This document shows, piece by piece, positions 52,168-61,258 of a stretch of DNA of 64,000 bases (positions are counted from its first letter, which is position 1; each line of letters opens with the position of its first letter). Origin of the DNA: Streptomyces caeruleatus (GTDB lineage: Bacteria; Actinomycetota; Actinomycetes; Streptomycetales; Streptomycetaceae); the NCBI RefSeq assembly GCF_001514235.1, contig NZ_KQ948942.1, forward strand, positions 62,001-126,000. Direction: 5' to 3'. A program made the translations under genes and the position numbers. The notes beneath the pieces are model-generated. The model did not search any database, was not told where the DNA came from, and saw only the letters and a program-made list of their open reading frames with translations.

Positions 52168-54603
52168 ATGGCGGGAACCCGCACCCAGGCCGACGAAGCG
52201 CGTGAGGCGGTCGTCGAGGCAGCCCTCGCCGGGCTCGACCTCGACGCGAAGGCGCGGCTGCTCGCCGGGCAGGACACCTGGACCCTGCCCGCGCTTCCCG
52301 GGATCGGCCTGAAGTCCCTCGTGATGTCCGACGGCCCGATCGGCGTCCGGGGTGTGCGCTGGACCGCCGACGACCCGTCCGTCGCCCTGCCCTCGCCCAC
52401 CGCCCTCGCCGCCACCTGGGACCCGGAACTCGCCCGCAGGGCCGGGGTACTGCTCGCCCAGGAGGCCCGCCGCAAGGGCGTCCACGTGCTGCTCGCCCCG
52501 ACCGTCAACCTCCACCGCTCCCCGCTCGGCGGCCGGCACTTCGAGGCCTACAGCGAGGACCCGTACCTGACGGGCACGATCGGCGCCGGCTATGTGAACG
52601 GCGTCCAGTCCGGCGGCGTCGGCACCACCGTCAAGCACTTCGTCGCCAACGACGCCGAGACCGAGCGCTTCACCGTGAACAACAAGGTGAGCGCACGCGC
52701 CCTGCGCGAGCTGTACCTGGCGCCCTTCGAGATCATCGTCGACAACGCCCGCCCCTGGGGCATCATGACCGCCTACAACACGGTCAACGGCACGACCATG
52801 ACCGAGCACCACCACCTGGTGAACGAGGTCCTGCGCGGCGAATGGGGCTTCGACGGCTACAACGTCTCCGACTGGATGGCCGCCCGGTCGACCGTCGCCG
52901 CCATCGAGGGCGGCCTCGACGCCGCCATGCCCGGCCCGCAGACCGTCTACGGCGAGGCCCTCGCCCAGGCGGTACGGAACGGACAGGTCGCCGAGGCCAA
53001 GGTCGACGACGCCGTGCGCAACGTGCTGCGGCTCGCCGCCCGCGTCGGCATCCTCGACGGCGCCGAGCCGGCCGTCACCGAGCACCCCGGGCCCGTCGAC
53101 GGCGCCGGCCTGGCCCGCGAGATCGCCCGCCGCTCCTTCGTCCTGGTCCGCAACCAGGGCGCCCTCCCGCTCCGGCCGAACGGCACGGTCGCCCTCGTCG
53201 GCGCCGCCGCCCGCGACGCCCGCGTCCTCGGCGGCGGCTCCGCCACCGTCTTCCCCGACCGGATCGTCTCCCCGCTCGACGGCCTCACCGCCGCCCTCCC
53301 CGACGGCGCCCTGACGTACGCCGTCGGCGCCGACCCGAACACCGAACTCGGCGTCGCCGACAAGGGCTTCGAGCTGCGCGCCGTGTGCCGGGACGCCGAC
53401 GGGAACGTCATCGGCACCGGCTCCGTCCCGGGCGGCCAGATCCAGTGGATGGGCGACGACCTCCCCGACGGCGTGACCCACGAGTCGCTGCACACCGTCG
53501 AACTCACCGGCACCTTCACCCCGCGCGAGACCGGCGCGCACACCTTCGGCATCAAGGGCATCGGCGCCTTCAAGCTCACCGTCGACGGGACCACGTACTT
53601 CGACGACGACCAGCGCCCCGCCAAGGACGACCCCTTCATCACCTTCTTCGGCGCCCCCGTCCCCCACGCCCGCCCCGAGCTCACCGCCGGCGAACCGGTC
53701 GAGGTCTCCCTCACCTACGTCGTCGAGTTCGCCGAGGACATCCCCATGAAGGTCGTCGCCTTCACGCTCTCCCACCAGGAGCCCCAGCGCGACGCCGACG
53801 AGCTGATCGCCGAGGCCGTCGAGGCCGCCCGGCACGCGGACACGGCCGTCGTCGTGGTCGCCACCACCGACCGCGTGGAGTCCGAGGGCTTCGACCGCAC
53901 CGACCTGACCCTGCCCGGCCGCCAGGACGACCTGGTCCGCGCCGTCGCCGCCGTCAACCCGCACACCGTCGTGGTCGTCAACTCCGGCTCCCCGGTGGAG
54001 CTGCCCTGGCGGGAGGAGGTCGCGGCCGTGCTGCTCAGCTGGTTCCCCGGCCAGGAGGGCGGCGCCGCCCTGGCCGACGTCCTCACCGGGGCGCACGAGC
54101 CCGGCGGCCGGCTGCCCACCACCTGGGGCTCCCTGGCCGACGCACCCGTCACCCAGGTCGTCCCCACGGACGGTGAACTCCCGTACACCGAGGACGTCTT
54201 CATCGGCTACCGCGCCTGGGAGAAGGAGGGCCGCGCCCCGTCGTACCCCTTCGGGCACGGCCTCGGCTACACCGAGTGGACGTACGAGTCCGCCAAGGTC
54301 GAGGGGACCACGGTCACGGTCCGCGTCCGCAACTCCGGTGAGCGTGCGGGGCACGAGGTCGTGCAGGTGTACCTGGCGCCGGGCGAGCCCGACGCCGGCC
54401 GTCCGGCGCGGTGGCTGGCCGGGTTCGCCGGGGTGGAGGCGGGGCCGGGGGAGACCGTCGAAGCGGTGATCGAGATGCCGCGCCGCGCTTTCGAGACGTG
54501 GGACGAGACGACCAATTCGTGGACCTTTGTGAAGGGTTCGTACGAGATCCAGGTGAGTCGCTCGATCACCGACCGCCGGGTGACGGCGGCGATTAACGTC
54601 TGA
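52168..54603 (+). CDS. GH3 beta-glycosidase with PA14 insertion
   Basis: An 811-residue intracellular enzyme. ATG 52168 follows GAGGAGG by seven bases; the frame back to 50914 is a shadow. GH3 core: MSDGPIGVRG, HVLLAPTVNLHRSPLGGRHFEAYSEDP, KHFVANDAE (substrate Lys-His) and the nucleophile D235 in YNVSDWMA. A PA14-like domain lies around residues 420-510 (HTFGIKGIGAFKLTVDG). The second GH3 domain carries RVESEGFDRTDLTLPG, with the expected acid Glu, and the end is fibronectin type III-like. It should hydrolyse beta-glucosides or related oligosaccharides after uptake. Confidence 0.92.
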   Translation: MAGTRTQADEAREAVVEAALAGLDLDAKARLLAGQDTWTLPALPGIGLKSLVMSDGPIGVRGVRWTADDPSVALPSPTALAATWDPELARRAGVLLAQEARRKGVHVLLAPTVNLHRSPLGGRHFEAYSEDPYLTGTIGAGYVNGVQSGGVGTTVKHFVANDAETERFTVNNKVSARALRELYLAPFEIIVDNARPWGIMTAYNTVNGTTMTEHHHLVNEVLRGEWGFDGYNVSDWMAARSTVAAIEGGLDAAMPGPQTVYGEALAQAVRNGQVAEAKVDDAVRNVLRLAARVGILDGAEPAVTEHPGPVDGAGLAREIARRSFVLVRNQGALPLRPNGTVALVGAAARDARVLGGGSATVFPDRIVSPLDGLTAALPDGALTYAVGADPNTELGVADKGFELRAVCRDADGNVIGTGSVPGGQIQWMGDDLPDGVTHESLHTVELTGTFTPRETGAHTFGIKGIGAFKLTVDGTTYFDDDQRPAKDDPFITFFGAPVPHARPELTAGEPVEVSLTYVVEFAEDIPMKVVAFTLSHQEPQRDADELIAEAVEAARHADTAVVVVATTDRVESEGFDRTDLTLPGRQDDLVRAVAAVNPHTVVVVNSGSPVELPWREEVAAVLLSWFPGQEGGAALADVLTGAHEPGGRLPTTWGSLADAPVTQVVPTDGELPYTEDVFIGYRAWEKEGRAPSYPFGHGLGYTEWTYESAKVEGTTVTVRVRNSGERAGHEVVQVYLAPGEPDAGRPARWLAGFAGVEAGPGETVEAVIEMPRRAFETWDETTNSWTFVKGSYEIQVSRSITDRRVTAAINV

Positions 54604-54626
54604 GTCGGGAGAAGTACCCCAGGAAC

Positions 54627-54662
54627 AGCCCCGGCCCGGGTCCTGACGCCCGGGCCGGGGCT
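54627..54662. terminator. Bidirectional terminator between GH3 and mutarotase
   Basis: Perfect 14-bp arms (54627-54640 and 54649-54662) with an eight-base loop, followed by TTTGG. It lies between convergent genes. Confidence 0.9.
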
Positions 54663-54695
54663 TTGGTCTGTCTCCGGCTCAGCGGCTCAGCGGGC

Positions 54696-55673
54696 TCAGC
54701 GGGCCGAGAAGCCGTACACCGTCTCCGAACGGAACACCTCGCCCGGCCGCAGCACCGTGGACGGGAACTCCGGCCGGTTCGGGGAGTCCGGGAAGTGCTG
54801 GGTCTCCAGCGCGATGCCGTCGCCCGGCGAGAACGGCTCGGTCAGATGGTCGGCCGTGTACAGCTGGAGTCCCGGCTCGGTGGTCGCCACCGTCAGCGCC
54901 CGCCCCGTCGACGGGTCGTACAGCTCGGCGACCTCCCGCGCACTCCCCGTCACCCCCTTGTCGAGCACGAAGTTGTGGTCGTACCCCGCACCGACCTTCC
55001 GCGCCTCACGGAAGTCGAACCGCGTGCCCGCGACCTCCGCCGGCGCGCCGGTCGGGATGAGGTCCGCGTCCACCGGAGTGAACCGGGAGGCGGCCAGCCG
55101 CAGTTCGTGCCCGTCCGCGCTCCCCGCCTGCGCCCCGGCCAGATTGAAGTAGCTGTGGTTGGTCAGGTTCACCACGGTCGGCGCGTCCGTCACCGCCTCG
55201 TACGCGATCCGCAGCGCCCCGTTCTCGTCCAGCGTGTAGGTCGCCGAGACGTCGAGCCGCCCCGGGAAGCCCTCCTCGCCGTGCGGACTGACCCGGCCGA
55301 GCCGCACACCGTGCTCGACCGGCGTCACCTCCCACACGCGCTTGTCGAAGCCGCGCTCGCCACCGTGCAGGGAGTTGGGCGGATTGTTCGGGTGGAGCGC
55401 GTACGTCAGACCGTCCAGCGGGAACCGGCCGCCCGCGATCCGGTTGGCGTACCGCCCGATGAGAGCGCCGAGATAGGGCCCGGGGTGGGTGAGGTACCCG
55501 TCCAGGTCGGAGAAGCCCAGCACCACGTTCGCCGGGTGCCCGTGCCGGTCCGGTACCTCCAGCGACTGCACGATCCCGCCGTACGACAGCACCCGAACCC
55601 GGACGCCAGCGCGCTCCAGCGTCCAGCGATGGATCTGCGTACCGTCGGAAAGTGTGCCGAAGTGTTCGCTCAT
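54696..55673 (-). CDS. Aldose 1-epimerase family protein
   Basis: A 325-residue mutarotase with the same motif order as the gene at 18706: GALIGRYANRI, NSLHGGERGFDKRVW (His), NHSYFNLAG, YDHNFVLDKG and ALETQHFPDSPN (Glu). It ends ten bp before the next gene begins upstream, so it may be co-transcribed with the SGNH lipoprotein. It is shorter than the first copy, and sequence around residues 210-260 differs most. Confidence 0.9.
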   Translation of the reverse strand: MSEHFGTLSDGTQIHRWTLERAGVRVRVLSYGGIVQSLEVPDRHGHPANVVLGFSDLDGYLTHPGPYLGALIGRYANRIAGGRFPLDGLTYALHPNNPPNSLHGGERGFDKRVWEVTPVEHGVRLGRVSPHGEEGFPGRLDVSATYTLDENGALRIAYEAVTDAPTVVNLTNHSYFNLAGAQAGSADGHELRLAASRFTPVDADLIPTGAPAEVAGTRFDFREARKVGAGYDHNFVLDKGVTGSAREVAELYDPSTGRALTVATTEPGLQLYTADHLTEPFSPGDGIALETQHFPDSPNRPEFPSTVLRPGEVFRSETVYGFSAR

Positions 55674-55683
55674 GAGCGGAACA

Positions 55684-56574
55684 CTAGTTCGTGATCCTCC
55701 GGTAGGCGATCTCGGCCAGCCGTGCCTGACCGTTCACACTCGGATGGAACCAGTCCCACTGGCTCAGCTGAGTGGCACCGAACCGGAAGTCGTACACCGC
55801 GCCGTCGTCGAACCGGCAGTGGCGGTCCTTCGCACAGACCTCCTCCAACACCTTGTTGTACGCCTCCACCCGCCCCTGCACCGTCTCGCGCCGCTGGTTC
55901 GCCGCCGCGGTCAGCGACTCGGCGTCGCCCAGCATCGACGGGCAGATGCCCAGCTTCCACACCTGCCGGCCCACCGGACTGGTCCGGCCCTGCTCCCACA
56001 GCCGCTTCAGGTTCGGCACGCTCGCCACATACACCTGCGTCTTCGGCAGCGCCTCCCGCAACGTGCCCATCGCGTCCTCGAACTGCGAGCGGAACTCGGC
56101 CACCGACGTCATCGCGTCCGTCGTGTCCCGGCAGGCGTCGTTCGCCCCCGCCATCACCGCCACCAGCTCCGGCCGGTGCGCCACCGCCCGTGCCATCTGC
56201 CCCGGCACGTCCGCCATCCGCGCCCCGGTCACCGCGTAGTTCCAGCTGCGCTTCGCCGCGTCCGCCTTCCCCAGCAGCCGTACGGCGAGACTGTCGACCT
56301 GCGGACTGCTGCCGGTCGCCCACGACACCTCGGGGCAGTCCGACAGGACCGTACAGGCGTCGAAACCGGTCGTGATGGAGTCGCCGACAGCCGCGATCGA
56401 CGCCGGACTGCGGTCCCACGCCGGCGTCGGCTTCGGCGACGGGCGCGCGCTTCCCGCCCCGGTGCCGGACGGCGCCGGGGAGTCGCCGCCGACGGCGTCA
56501 CAGCCGGCGACTCCCAGCACGGTCGCGGTCACGGCGGCGAACACCGCGCGCGAAAGGTGCCGTCGCTTCGGCAT
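55684..56574 (-). CDS. SGNH/GDSL-family hydrolase lipoprotein
   Basis: A 296-residue protein from ATG 56574, behind GAGGGGATGG. Lipobox VAGC at residues 22-25, then a Ser/Pro/Ala linker. The SGNH blocks are present: AVGDSITTG with nucleophile S66, the G of block II near TGARMAD, AGANDAC (Asn) and DWFHPSVNG (Asp-x-x-His). It should be a membrane-anchored esterase or lipase acting outside the cell. It is divergent from DUF3145. Confidence 0.9.
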   Translation of the reverse strand: MPKRRHLSRAVFAAVTATVLGVAGCDAVGGDSPAPSGTGAGSARPSPKPTPAWDRSPASIAAVGDSITTGFDACTVLSDCPEVSWATGSSPQVDSLAVRLLGKADAAKRSWNYAVTGARMADVPGQMARAVAHRPELVAVMAGANDACRDTTDAMTSVAEFRSQFEDAMGTLREALPKTQVYVASVPNLKRLWEQGRTSPVGRQVWKLGICPSMLGDAESLTAAANQRRETVQGRVEAYNKVLEEVCAKDRHCRFDDGAVYDFRFGATQLSQWDWFHPSVNGQARLAEIAYRRITN

Positions 56575-56830
56575 CGGTGGTCCATCCCCTCGCTCGGCCC
56601 CGTCATTGGTCTCCAACCCATGACAACGCACGAGGGTTCCCATCCGGCTCATGCAACGGCTCACACCCGTACAAGCGTCCTGCCGGGTGAATGGCGGGCG
56701 TTTCGCGCCACCGGGACCGACGGTACGTCACACTCCTTGCGCCGCCGCACGGTAGCCTCGCCATCAACGTGGCCGTCCGGCCACTATCGTCCGCCAGTTC
56801 GCAAGATGTCCGCTCTGCCCGGAGGTCCCG

Positions 56831-57325
56831 GTGACGACACGTGGAGTTCTGTACGTGCACTCCGCGCCGCGCGCGCTGTGCCCGCATGTCGAGTGGGCCA
56901 TCGCCGGGGTGCTCGGCACGCGCGTCAACCTCGACTGGATCCGGCAGCCCGCCGCGCCCGGCACCTGGCGCTCGGAGTTCTCCTGGCAGGCCGAGGCCGG
57001 TACCGCCTCCAAGCTGGCCTCCGCCCTGCGCGGTTGGCACCTCCTGCGCTTCGAGGTCACCGCCGAGCCCTGCCCCACCGCCGAGGGCGAGCGCTACAGC
57101 TGCACCCCCGACCTGGGCATCTTCCACGCCGTCACCGGCATCCACGGCGACATCCTCATCCCCGAGGACCGACTGAGGGCGGCCCTGGCCCGTTCACAGC
57201 GCGGCGAGACCGAACTTGAGGCCGAGATCGCCAAACTGCTGGGCAAGCCCTGGGACGACGAGCTGGAGCCCTTCAGGTACGCGGGCGAGGGCGCGCCGGT
57301 CCGCTGGCTCCACCAGGTCGTCTGA
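56831..57325 (+). CDS. DUF3145 family protein
   Basis: A 164-residue soluble protein. GTG 56831 has GGAGG five bases upstream. VLYVHSAPRALCPHVEWAIA, then LDWIRQPAAPGTWRSEFSW and HAVTGIHGDILIPEDRLR are typical of DUF3145, a small actinobacterial family of unknown function that lies beside the fab genes in streptomycetes. Confidence 0.9.
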   Translation: MTTRGVLYVHSAPRALCPHVEWAIAGVLGTRVNLDWIRQPAAPGTWRSEFSWQAEAGTASKLASALRGWHLLRFEVTAEPCPTAEGERYSCTPDLGIFHAVTGIHGDILIPEDRLRAALARSQRGETELEAEIAKLLGKPWDDELEPFRYAGEGAPVRWLHQVV

Positions 57326-57347
57326 AGAGACCTGGGCAGGGGCTTTC

Positions 57348-57400
57348 AGGGGCGCGGGGCTGTATCGATTTGCGGCTCCGCCGCGTGGGCGCGACCAGCC
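57348..57400. repeat. Dispersed intergenic repeat, single copy
   Basis: Its first 51 bp are identical to 45429-45479 in the tandem array unit 1. It lies just after DUF3145 and contains a GCGGC-TCC-GCCGC hairpin. Confidence 0.85.
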
Positions 57401-57444
57401 CACGATGGCCCGCAGTCGGCCGACAACAATCACCACCAACGGCG

Positions 57445-57476
57445 ATGGCCCGAACTCTTCCCAGAGTCCGGGCCAT
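57445..57476. terminator. Terminator of the fab operon (read leftward)
   Basis: Arms 57445-57458 and 57463-57476 pair over 14 bp with one wobble on the minus strand. It lies 18 bp after the fabF stop. Confidence 0.75.
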
Positions 57477-57494
57477 TCTCAACCAACGCCGATC

Positions 57495-58766
57495 TCAGAC
57501 AGACCGGAACGCCAGCACCACATTGTGCCCGCCGAACCCGAACGAGTCGTTCAGCGCGGCGATCCGCCCCTCGACAGGCAGCTTCCGAGCCTCCCCACGG
57601 ATGACGTCGGCATTCGCCTCGGCCTCCGGGTCGAGGTTCTCGACATTGATGGTCGGCGGAGCCACCCGGTGGTACAGCGCGAGCACCGTCGCCACGGTCT
57701 CCACACCACCGGCACCACCCAGCAGATGCCCGGTCATCGACTTCGTCGCGGACACCGCCATGTGGTCGGCGTCGTCACCGAACACCTTCCGCAGCGCCTT
57801 CAGCTCGGCGATGTCACCGGCAGGCGTCGACGTCGCGTGCGCGTTGACGTGCACGATCTCCGCCGGGTCCAGGTCGTTGCGGTCCAGCAGGTTCTGCAGG
57901 GCCTGCGAGATACCGCGGCCCTCGGGCTCGGGCTGCACGATGTCGTGCGCGTCGGCGGAGATGCCCTGCCCGACCGCCTCGGCGTACACCCGCGCCCCGC
58001 GCTTGGCGGCGTGCTCGGCGGACTCCAGGACGATCACGCCGGCGCCCTCACCGAGGACGAAGCCGTCGCGGGCGACGTCGTAGGGACGCGACGCGCCCTG
58101 CGGGTCGTCGTTGTTCTTGGACATCGCCATCATGTTGCCGAACGCGGCGATGGGCAGCGGGTGGATCGCCGCCTCCGTGCCACCCGCGATGACGACGTCG
58201 GCGCGGCCGGTGCGGATCATCTCGATGGCGTAGCCGATGGCCTCGGCGCCCGACGCGCAGGCGGAGACCGGCGTGTGCACGCCCGCACGGGCGCCCACGA
58301 GCAGGCCTACGTTCGCGGAGGGGCCGTTCGGCATCAGCATGGGGACGGTGTGCGGGGAGACGCGGCGGACGCCCTTCTCCTTGAGCACGTCGTACTGGTC
58401 GAGCAGCGTCGTCACGCCGCCGATGCCGGAGGCGACGACTGCGCCGAGGCGGTCGGGGTCGACGTTCGGGTCCTCGCCGGCCTTGGCCTCGAACCCGGCG
58501 TCCTTCCACGCCTCCTGCGCGGCGATCAGCGCGAACTGCGCCGAGCGGTCCAGTCGGCGGGCCTGCGGCCGCGGGATGACCTCGGTCGGCTCCACGGCGA
58601 CCGGCGCGGCGATACGGACCGCCTGGTCGGCGGCCCAATCCTGCTCCAGGGGCTTGACGCCGGACTTGCCGGCGATCAGGCCCTCCCAGGTAGAGGCTGC
58701 GTCGCCACCCAGCGGTGTGGTTGCGCCGATACCGGTGACGACCACGGTGCGATTGGTCGGGCTCAC
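57495..58766 (-). CDS. fabF: Beta-ketoacyl-ACP synthase II
   Basis: A 423-residue condensing enzyme with GGAGAAAG upstream of GTG 58766. Catalytic triad C170 (TPVSACASGAEA), H310 (VNAHATSTPAGD) and H347 (TGHLLGGAGG). It extends acyl-ACP in type II fatty acid synthesis. It is last in fabD-fabH-acpP-fabF, 84 bp after acpP. Confidence 0.97.
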   Translation of the reverse strand: MSPTNRTVVVTGIGATTPLGGDAASTWEGLIAGKSGVKPLEQDWAADQAVRIAAPVAVEPTEVIPRPQARRLDRSAQFALIAAQEAWKDAGFEAKAGEDPNVDPDRLGAVVASGIGGVTTLLDQYDVLKEKGVRRVSPHTVPMLMPNGPSANVGLLVGARAGVHTPVSACASGAEAIGYAIEMIRTGRADVVIAGGTEAAIHPLPIAAFGNMMAMSKNNDDPQGASRPYDVARDGFVLGEGAGVIVLESAEHAAKRGARVYAEAVGQGISADAHDIVQPEPEGRGISQALQNLLDRNDLDPAEIVHVNAHATSTPAGDIAELKALRKVFGDDADHMAVSATKSMTGHLLGGAGGVETVATVLALYHRVAPPTINVENLDPEAEANADVIRGEARKLPVEGRIAALNDSFGFGGHNVVLAFRSV

Positions 58767-58850
58767 GGGAATTCTTTCTCCAAGGAATGGGGATTCAGCG
58801 GCGCCACCGCCGGGTGGCGGGGCAGTCAGCCCAGAAGCGTGATCGGAGGA

Positions 58851-59099
58851 TCAGCCCTGGTGCTTGAGGATGTAGTCGGTCGCGTCGCCCACGGTCTTGA
58901 GGTTCTTGACGTCCTCGTCCGGGATCTTCACGTCGAAGCGCTCTTCGGCGGCGACGACGACCTCGACCATGGACAGCGAGTCGACGTCCAGGTCGTCGGT
59001 GAAGGACTTGTCCAGCTGGACGTCCTCAACCGGGATGCCGGCGATCTCGTTCACGATGTCGGCGAGACCGGCGACGATCTCTTCCTGAGTGGCGGCCAT
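58851..59099 (-). CDS. acpP: Acyl carrier protein
   Basis: An 82-residue acidic protein with AAGGAG upstream of ATG 59099. The phosphopantetheine serine is S41 in DLDVDSLSMVEVV. Typical four-helix ACP length. It carries the growing acyl chain. Confidence 0.97.
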   Translation of the reverse strand: MAATQEEIVAGLADIVNEIAGIPVEDVQLDKSFTDDLDVDSLSMVEVVVAAEERFDVKIPDEDVKNLKTVGDATDYILKHQG

Positions 59100-59210
59100 C
59101 TTGGCGCTCCTTCTTTGTTGTTCAGGTTGTTCAGCGAGTGTTCGCTCCCGCCGCGGCAGCGACGGGTGGTGCGGTTCCCGTGCCGGCTCACAAGATCCGG
59201 CACGGAGTGC

Positions 59211-60242
59211 CTAGGGGAGAGTAACGACCGTCGCGGCGTATACGAGACCCGCCCCGAATCCGATGACTAGCGCGGTGTCGCCGCTCTTCGCCTCGCCGGT
59301 CGCCAGGAGCCGCTCCATCGCGAGCGGGATCGAGGCGGCCGAGGTGTTGCCGGTGGTGCGCACGTCGCGGGCGACCGTGACGTGCTCCGGCAGCTTCAGT
59401 GTCTTCACCATCGAGTCGATGATCCGCTCGTTGGCCTGGTGCGGAATGAAGACGTCCAGGTCGTCCGGGGTGATTCCGGCCGCGTCCAGCGCCTGCTGGG
59501 CGACCTTCGCCATCTCGAACACGGCCCAGCGGAACACCGTCTGGCCCTCCTGCGTGATCGCGGGGAACTTGACGTTTCCCTCGCTGTCGAGCGGGAGCTT
59601 GGAGACATCGCCGATGCGGAAGTCGGTCCACCGCACCGTCTGCTTGATCGTCTCGGACTTGTCGCCCTCGGAACCCCACACCGTCGGACCGATGTGCGGC
59701 TCCTCGGAGGGGCCGACCACGACCGCGCCGGCGCCGTCACCGAACAGGAACGCCGTCGCCCGGTCCTCCAGGTCGGTGAGGTCGGACAGCCGCTCCACAC
59801 CGATGACCAGGACGTACTCGGCGCTGCCCTCGACGATCATGCCCTTGGCGAGGGTCAGGCCGTAGCCGAAGCCCGCGCAGCCGGCCGAGATGTCGAAGGC
59901 GGCGGCCTTGTTCGTGCCGAGCTTGTCGGCGATCTCGGTCGCGACGGCCGGGGTCTGCCGGAAGTTCGAGACGGTCGAGACGATCACGCCGCCGATCTGC
60001 TCGGCGGAGATCCCGGCGTCGGCGATGGCCTTGCCGGACGCCTCGACCGACATCGCGGCGACGGTCTCCTCGTCGTTCGCCCAGTGCCGCGTCTCGATGC
60101 CGGAGCGCGAGCGGATCCACTCGTCGGACGAGTCGATCTTCTCCAGGATCACCTCGTTGGGCACCACCCGGGTCGGGCGGTACCCGCCGACGCCGAGGAT
60201 GCGCGCGTACGGGGCGCCCTTGCTGGGCTTCAGCTTCGCCAT
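59211..60242 (-). CDS. fabH: Beta-ketoacyl-ACP synthase III
   Basis: A 343-residue priming condensing enzyme; ATG 60242 behind AAGGAG is used (the frame extends to 60425 within fabD). Triad C122 (DISAGCAGFGYG), H268 (IPHQANERI) and N299 (TTGNTSAAS). In streptomycetes it chooses branched starter units. It lies 14 bp from fabD. Confidence 0.97.
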   Translation of the reverse strand: MAKLKPSKGAPYARILGVGGYRPTRVVPNEVILEKIDSSDEWIRSRSGIETRHWANDEETVAAMSVEASGKAIADAGISAEQIGGVIVSTVSNFRQTPAVATEIADKLGTNKAAAFDISAGCAGFGYGLTLAKGMIVEGSAEYVLVIGVERLSDLTDLEDRATAFLFGDGAGAVVVGPSEEPHIGPTVWGSEGDKSETIKQTVRWTDFRIGDVSKLPLDSEGNVKFPAITQEGQTVFRWAVFEMAKVAQQALDAAGITPDDLDVFIPHQANERIIDSMVKTLKLPEHVTVARDVRTTGNTSAASIPLAMERLLATGEAKSGDTALVIGFGAGLVYAATVVTLP

Positions 60243-60256
60243 GCTCGGGCTCCTTG

Positions 60257-61168
60257 TCAGGCGTGCTCTGCGATGAGCTCGCGAGCAGCGTCCAGGTCGT
60301 CGGGGGTCTTCAGCGCCAGGGTCGTCACACCCGGCAGCGCGCGCTTGGCCAGACCGGTCAGCGTGCCACCCGGGCACACCTCGATCAGGGCCGTGACACC
60401 GAGCTCCTTGAAGGTTTCCATGCACAGGTCCCAGCGGACCGGGTTGGCGACCTGCCCGACGAGACGCTCCAGCACCTCGGAGCCGGCGACGACCGTCCGA
60501 CCGTCCTTGTTGGAGACGTAGGTGACCCGCGGGTCGCCGGGCACGAGCTCCTTGGCGGCCTCGGCCAGCTTCTCGACCGCGGGGCCCATGTGGTGCGTGT
60601 GGAACGCGCCCGCGACCTTCAGCGGGACGACCTTGCGCACCCCCTCGGGCTTGTCCTCGTTCAGCGCGGCGAGCTGCTCCATGGTGCCGGCGGCCACGAT
60701 CTGACCGGCGCCGTTGATGTTCGCCGGGGTCAGACCCAGCTTCTCCAGGTGCGCGAGCGAGGTGTCCGGGTCGCCGCCGAGCAGCGCCGACATACCGGTC
60801 TCGGTGATCGCGGCGGCCTCGGCCATGGCCAGACCCCGCTTGCGTACGAGGGTCAGCGCGGCGGTGTCGTCGAGGACGCCCGCGAAGGCGGCCGCGGTGA
60901 TCTCACCGACGCTGTGGCCGGCCACGGCCCCGGGCACAATGTCACCCAGTGCCGCGGCGGACAGGATGCCGGCCGCGACCAGCAGCGGCTGCGCCACGGA
61001 GGTGTCCCGGATGGCGTCGGCGTCGGCCTGCGTGCCGTAGTGGACGAGGTCCAGTCCGATGGCGTCGGACCACGCGGCGACGCGGTCCGCGGCACCGGGG
61101 AGTTCGAGCCAGGGAGTCAGGAAGCCGGGCGTCTGGGCGCCCTGGCCGGGAGCGACGAGTACGAGCAC
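60257..61168 (-). CDS. fabD: Malonyl-CoA:ACP acyltransferase
   Basis: A 303-residue enzyme from GTG 61168, which gives the usual VLVLVAPGQGAQTPGF start; a GTG two codons upstream (61174) is the alternative. Active-site S86 in AGHSVGE and the histidine of GAFHTHHM are present. It loads malonyl groups onto ACP and begins the fab operon after a gap of about 80-90 bp from fasR. Confidence 0.95.
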   Translation of the reverse strand: MLVLVAPGQGAQTPGFLTPWLELPGAADRVAAWSDAIGLDLVHYGTQADADAIRDTSVAQPLLVAAGILSAAALGDIVPGAVAGHSVGEITAAAFAGVLDDTAALTLVRKRGLAMAEAAAITETGMSALLGGDPDTSLAHLEKLGLTPANINGAGQIVAAGTMEQLAALNEDKPEGVRKVVPLKVAGAFHTHHMGPAVEKLAEAAKELVPGDPRVTYVSNKDGRTVVAGSEVLERLVGQVANPVRWDLCMETFKELGVTALIEVCPGGTLTGLAKRALPGVTTLALKTPDDLDAARELIAEHA

Positions 61169-61231
61169 TCTCACACTCTCTCTTGGGGACGGGCACGGCC
61201 GCCCGTGGGGACAAGGACGAAGAACACGAGG

Positions 61232-61258
61232 GGGTTTTGTGGACCCCCGACAAAACCC
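61232..61258. promoter_or_regulatory. Inverted repeat between fasR and fabD
   Basis: GGGTTTTGT and ACAAAACCC form perfect 9-bp arms around a nine-base loop, ending at the fasR stop. It could be the fasR terminator or a binding site for FasR in front of fabD. The AT-rich centre of each arm is unusual for this genome. Confidence 0.45.
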
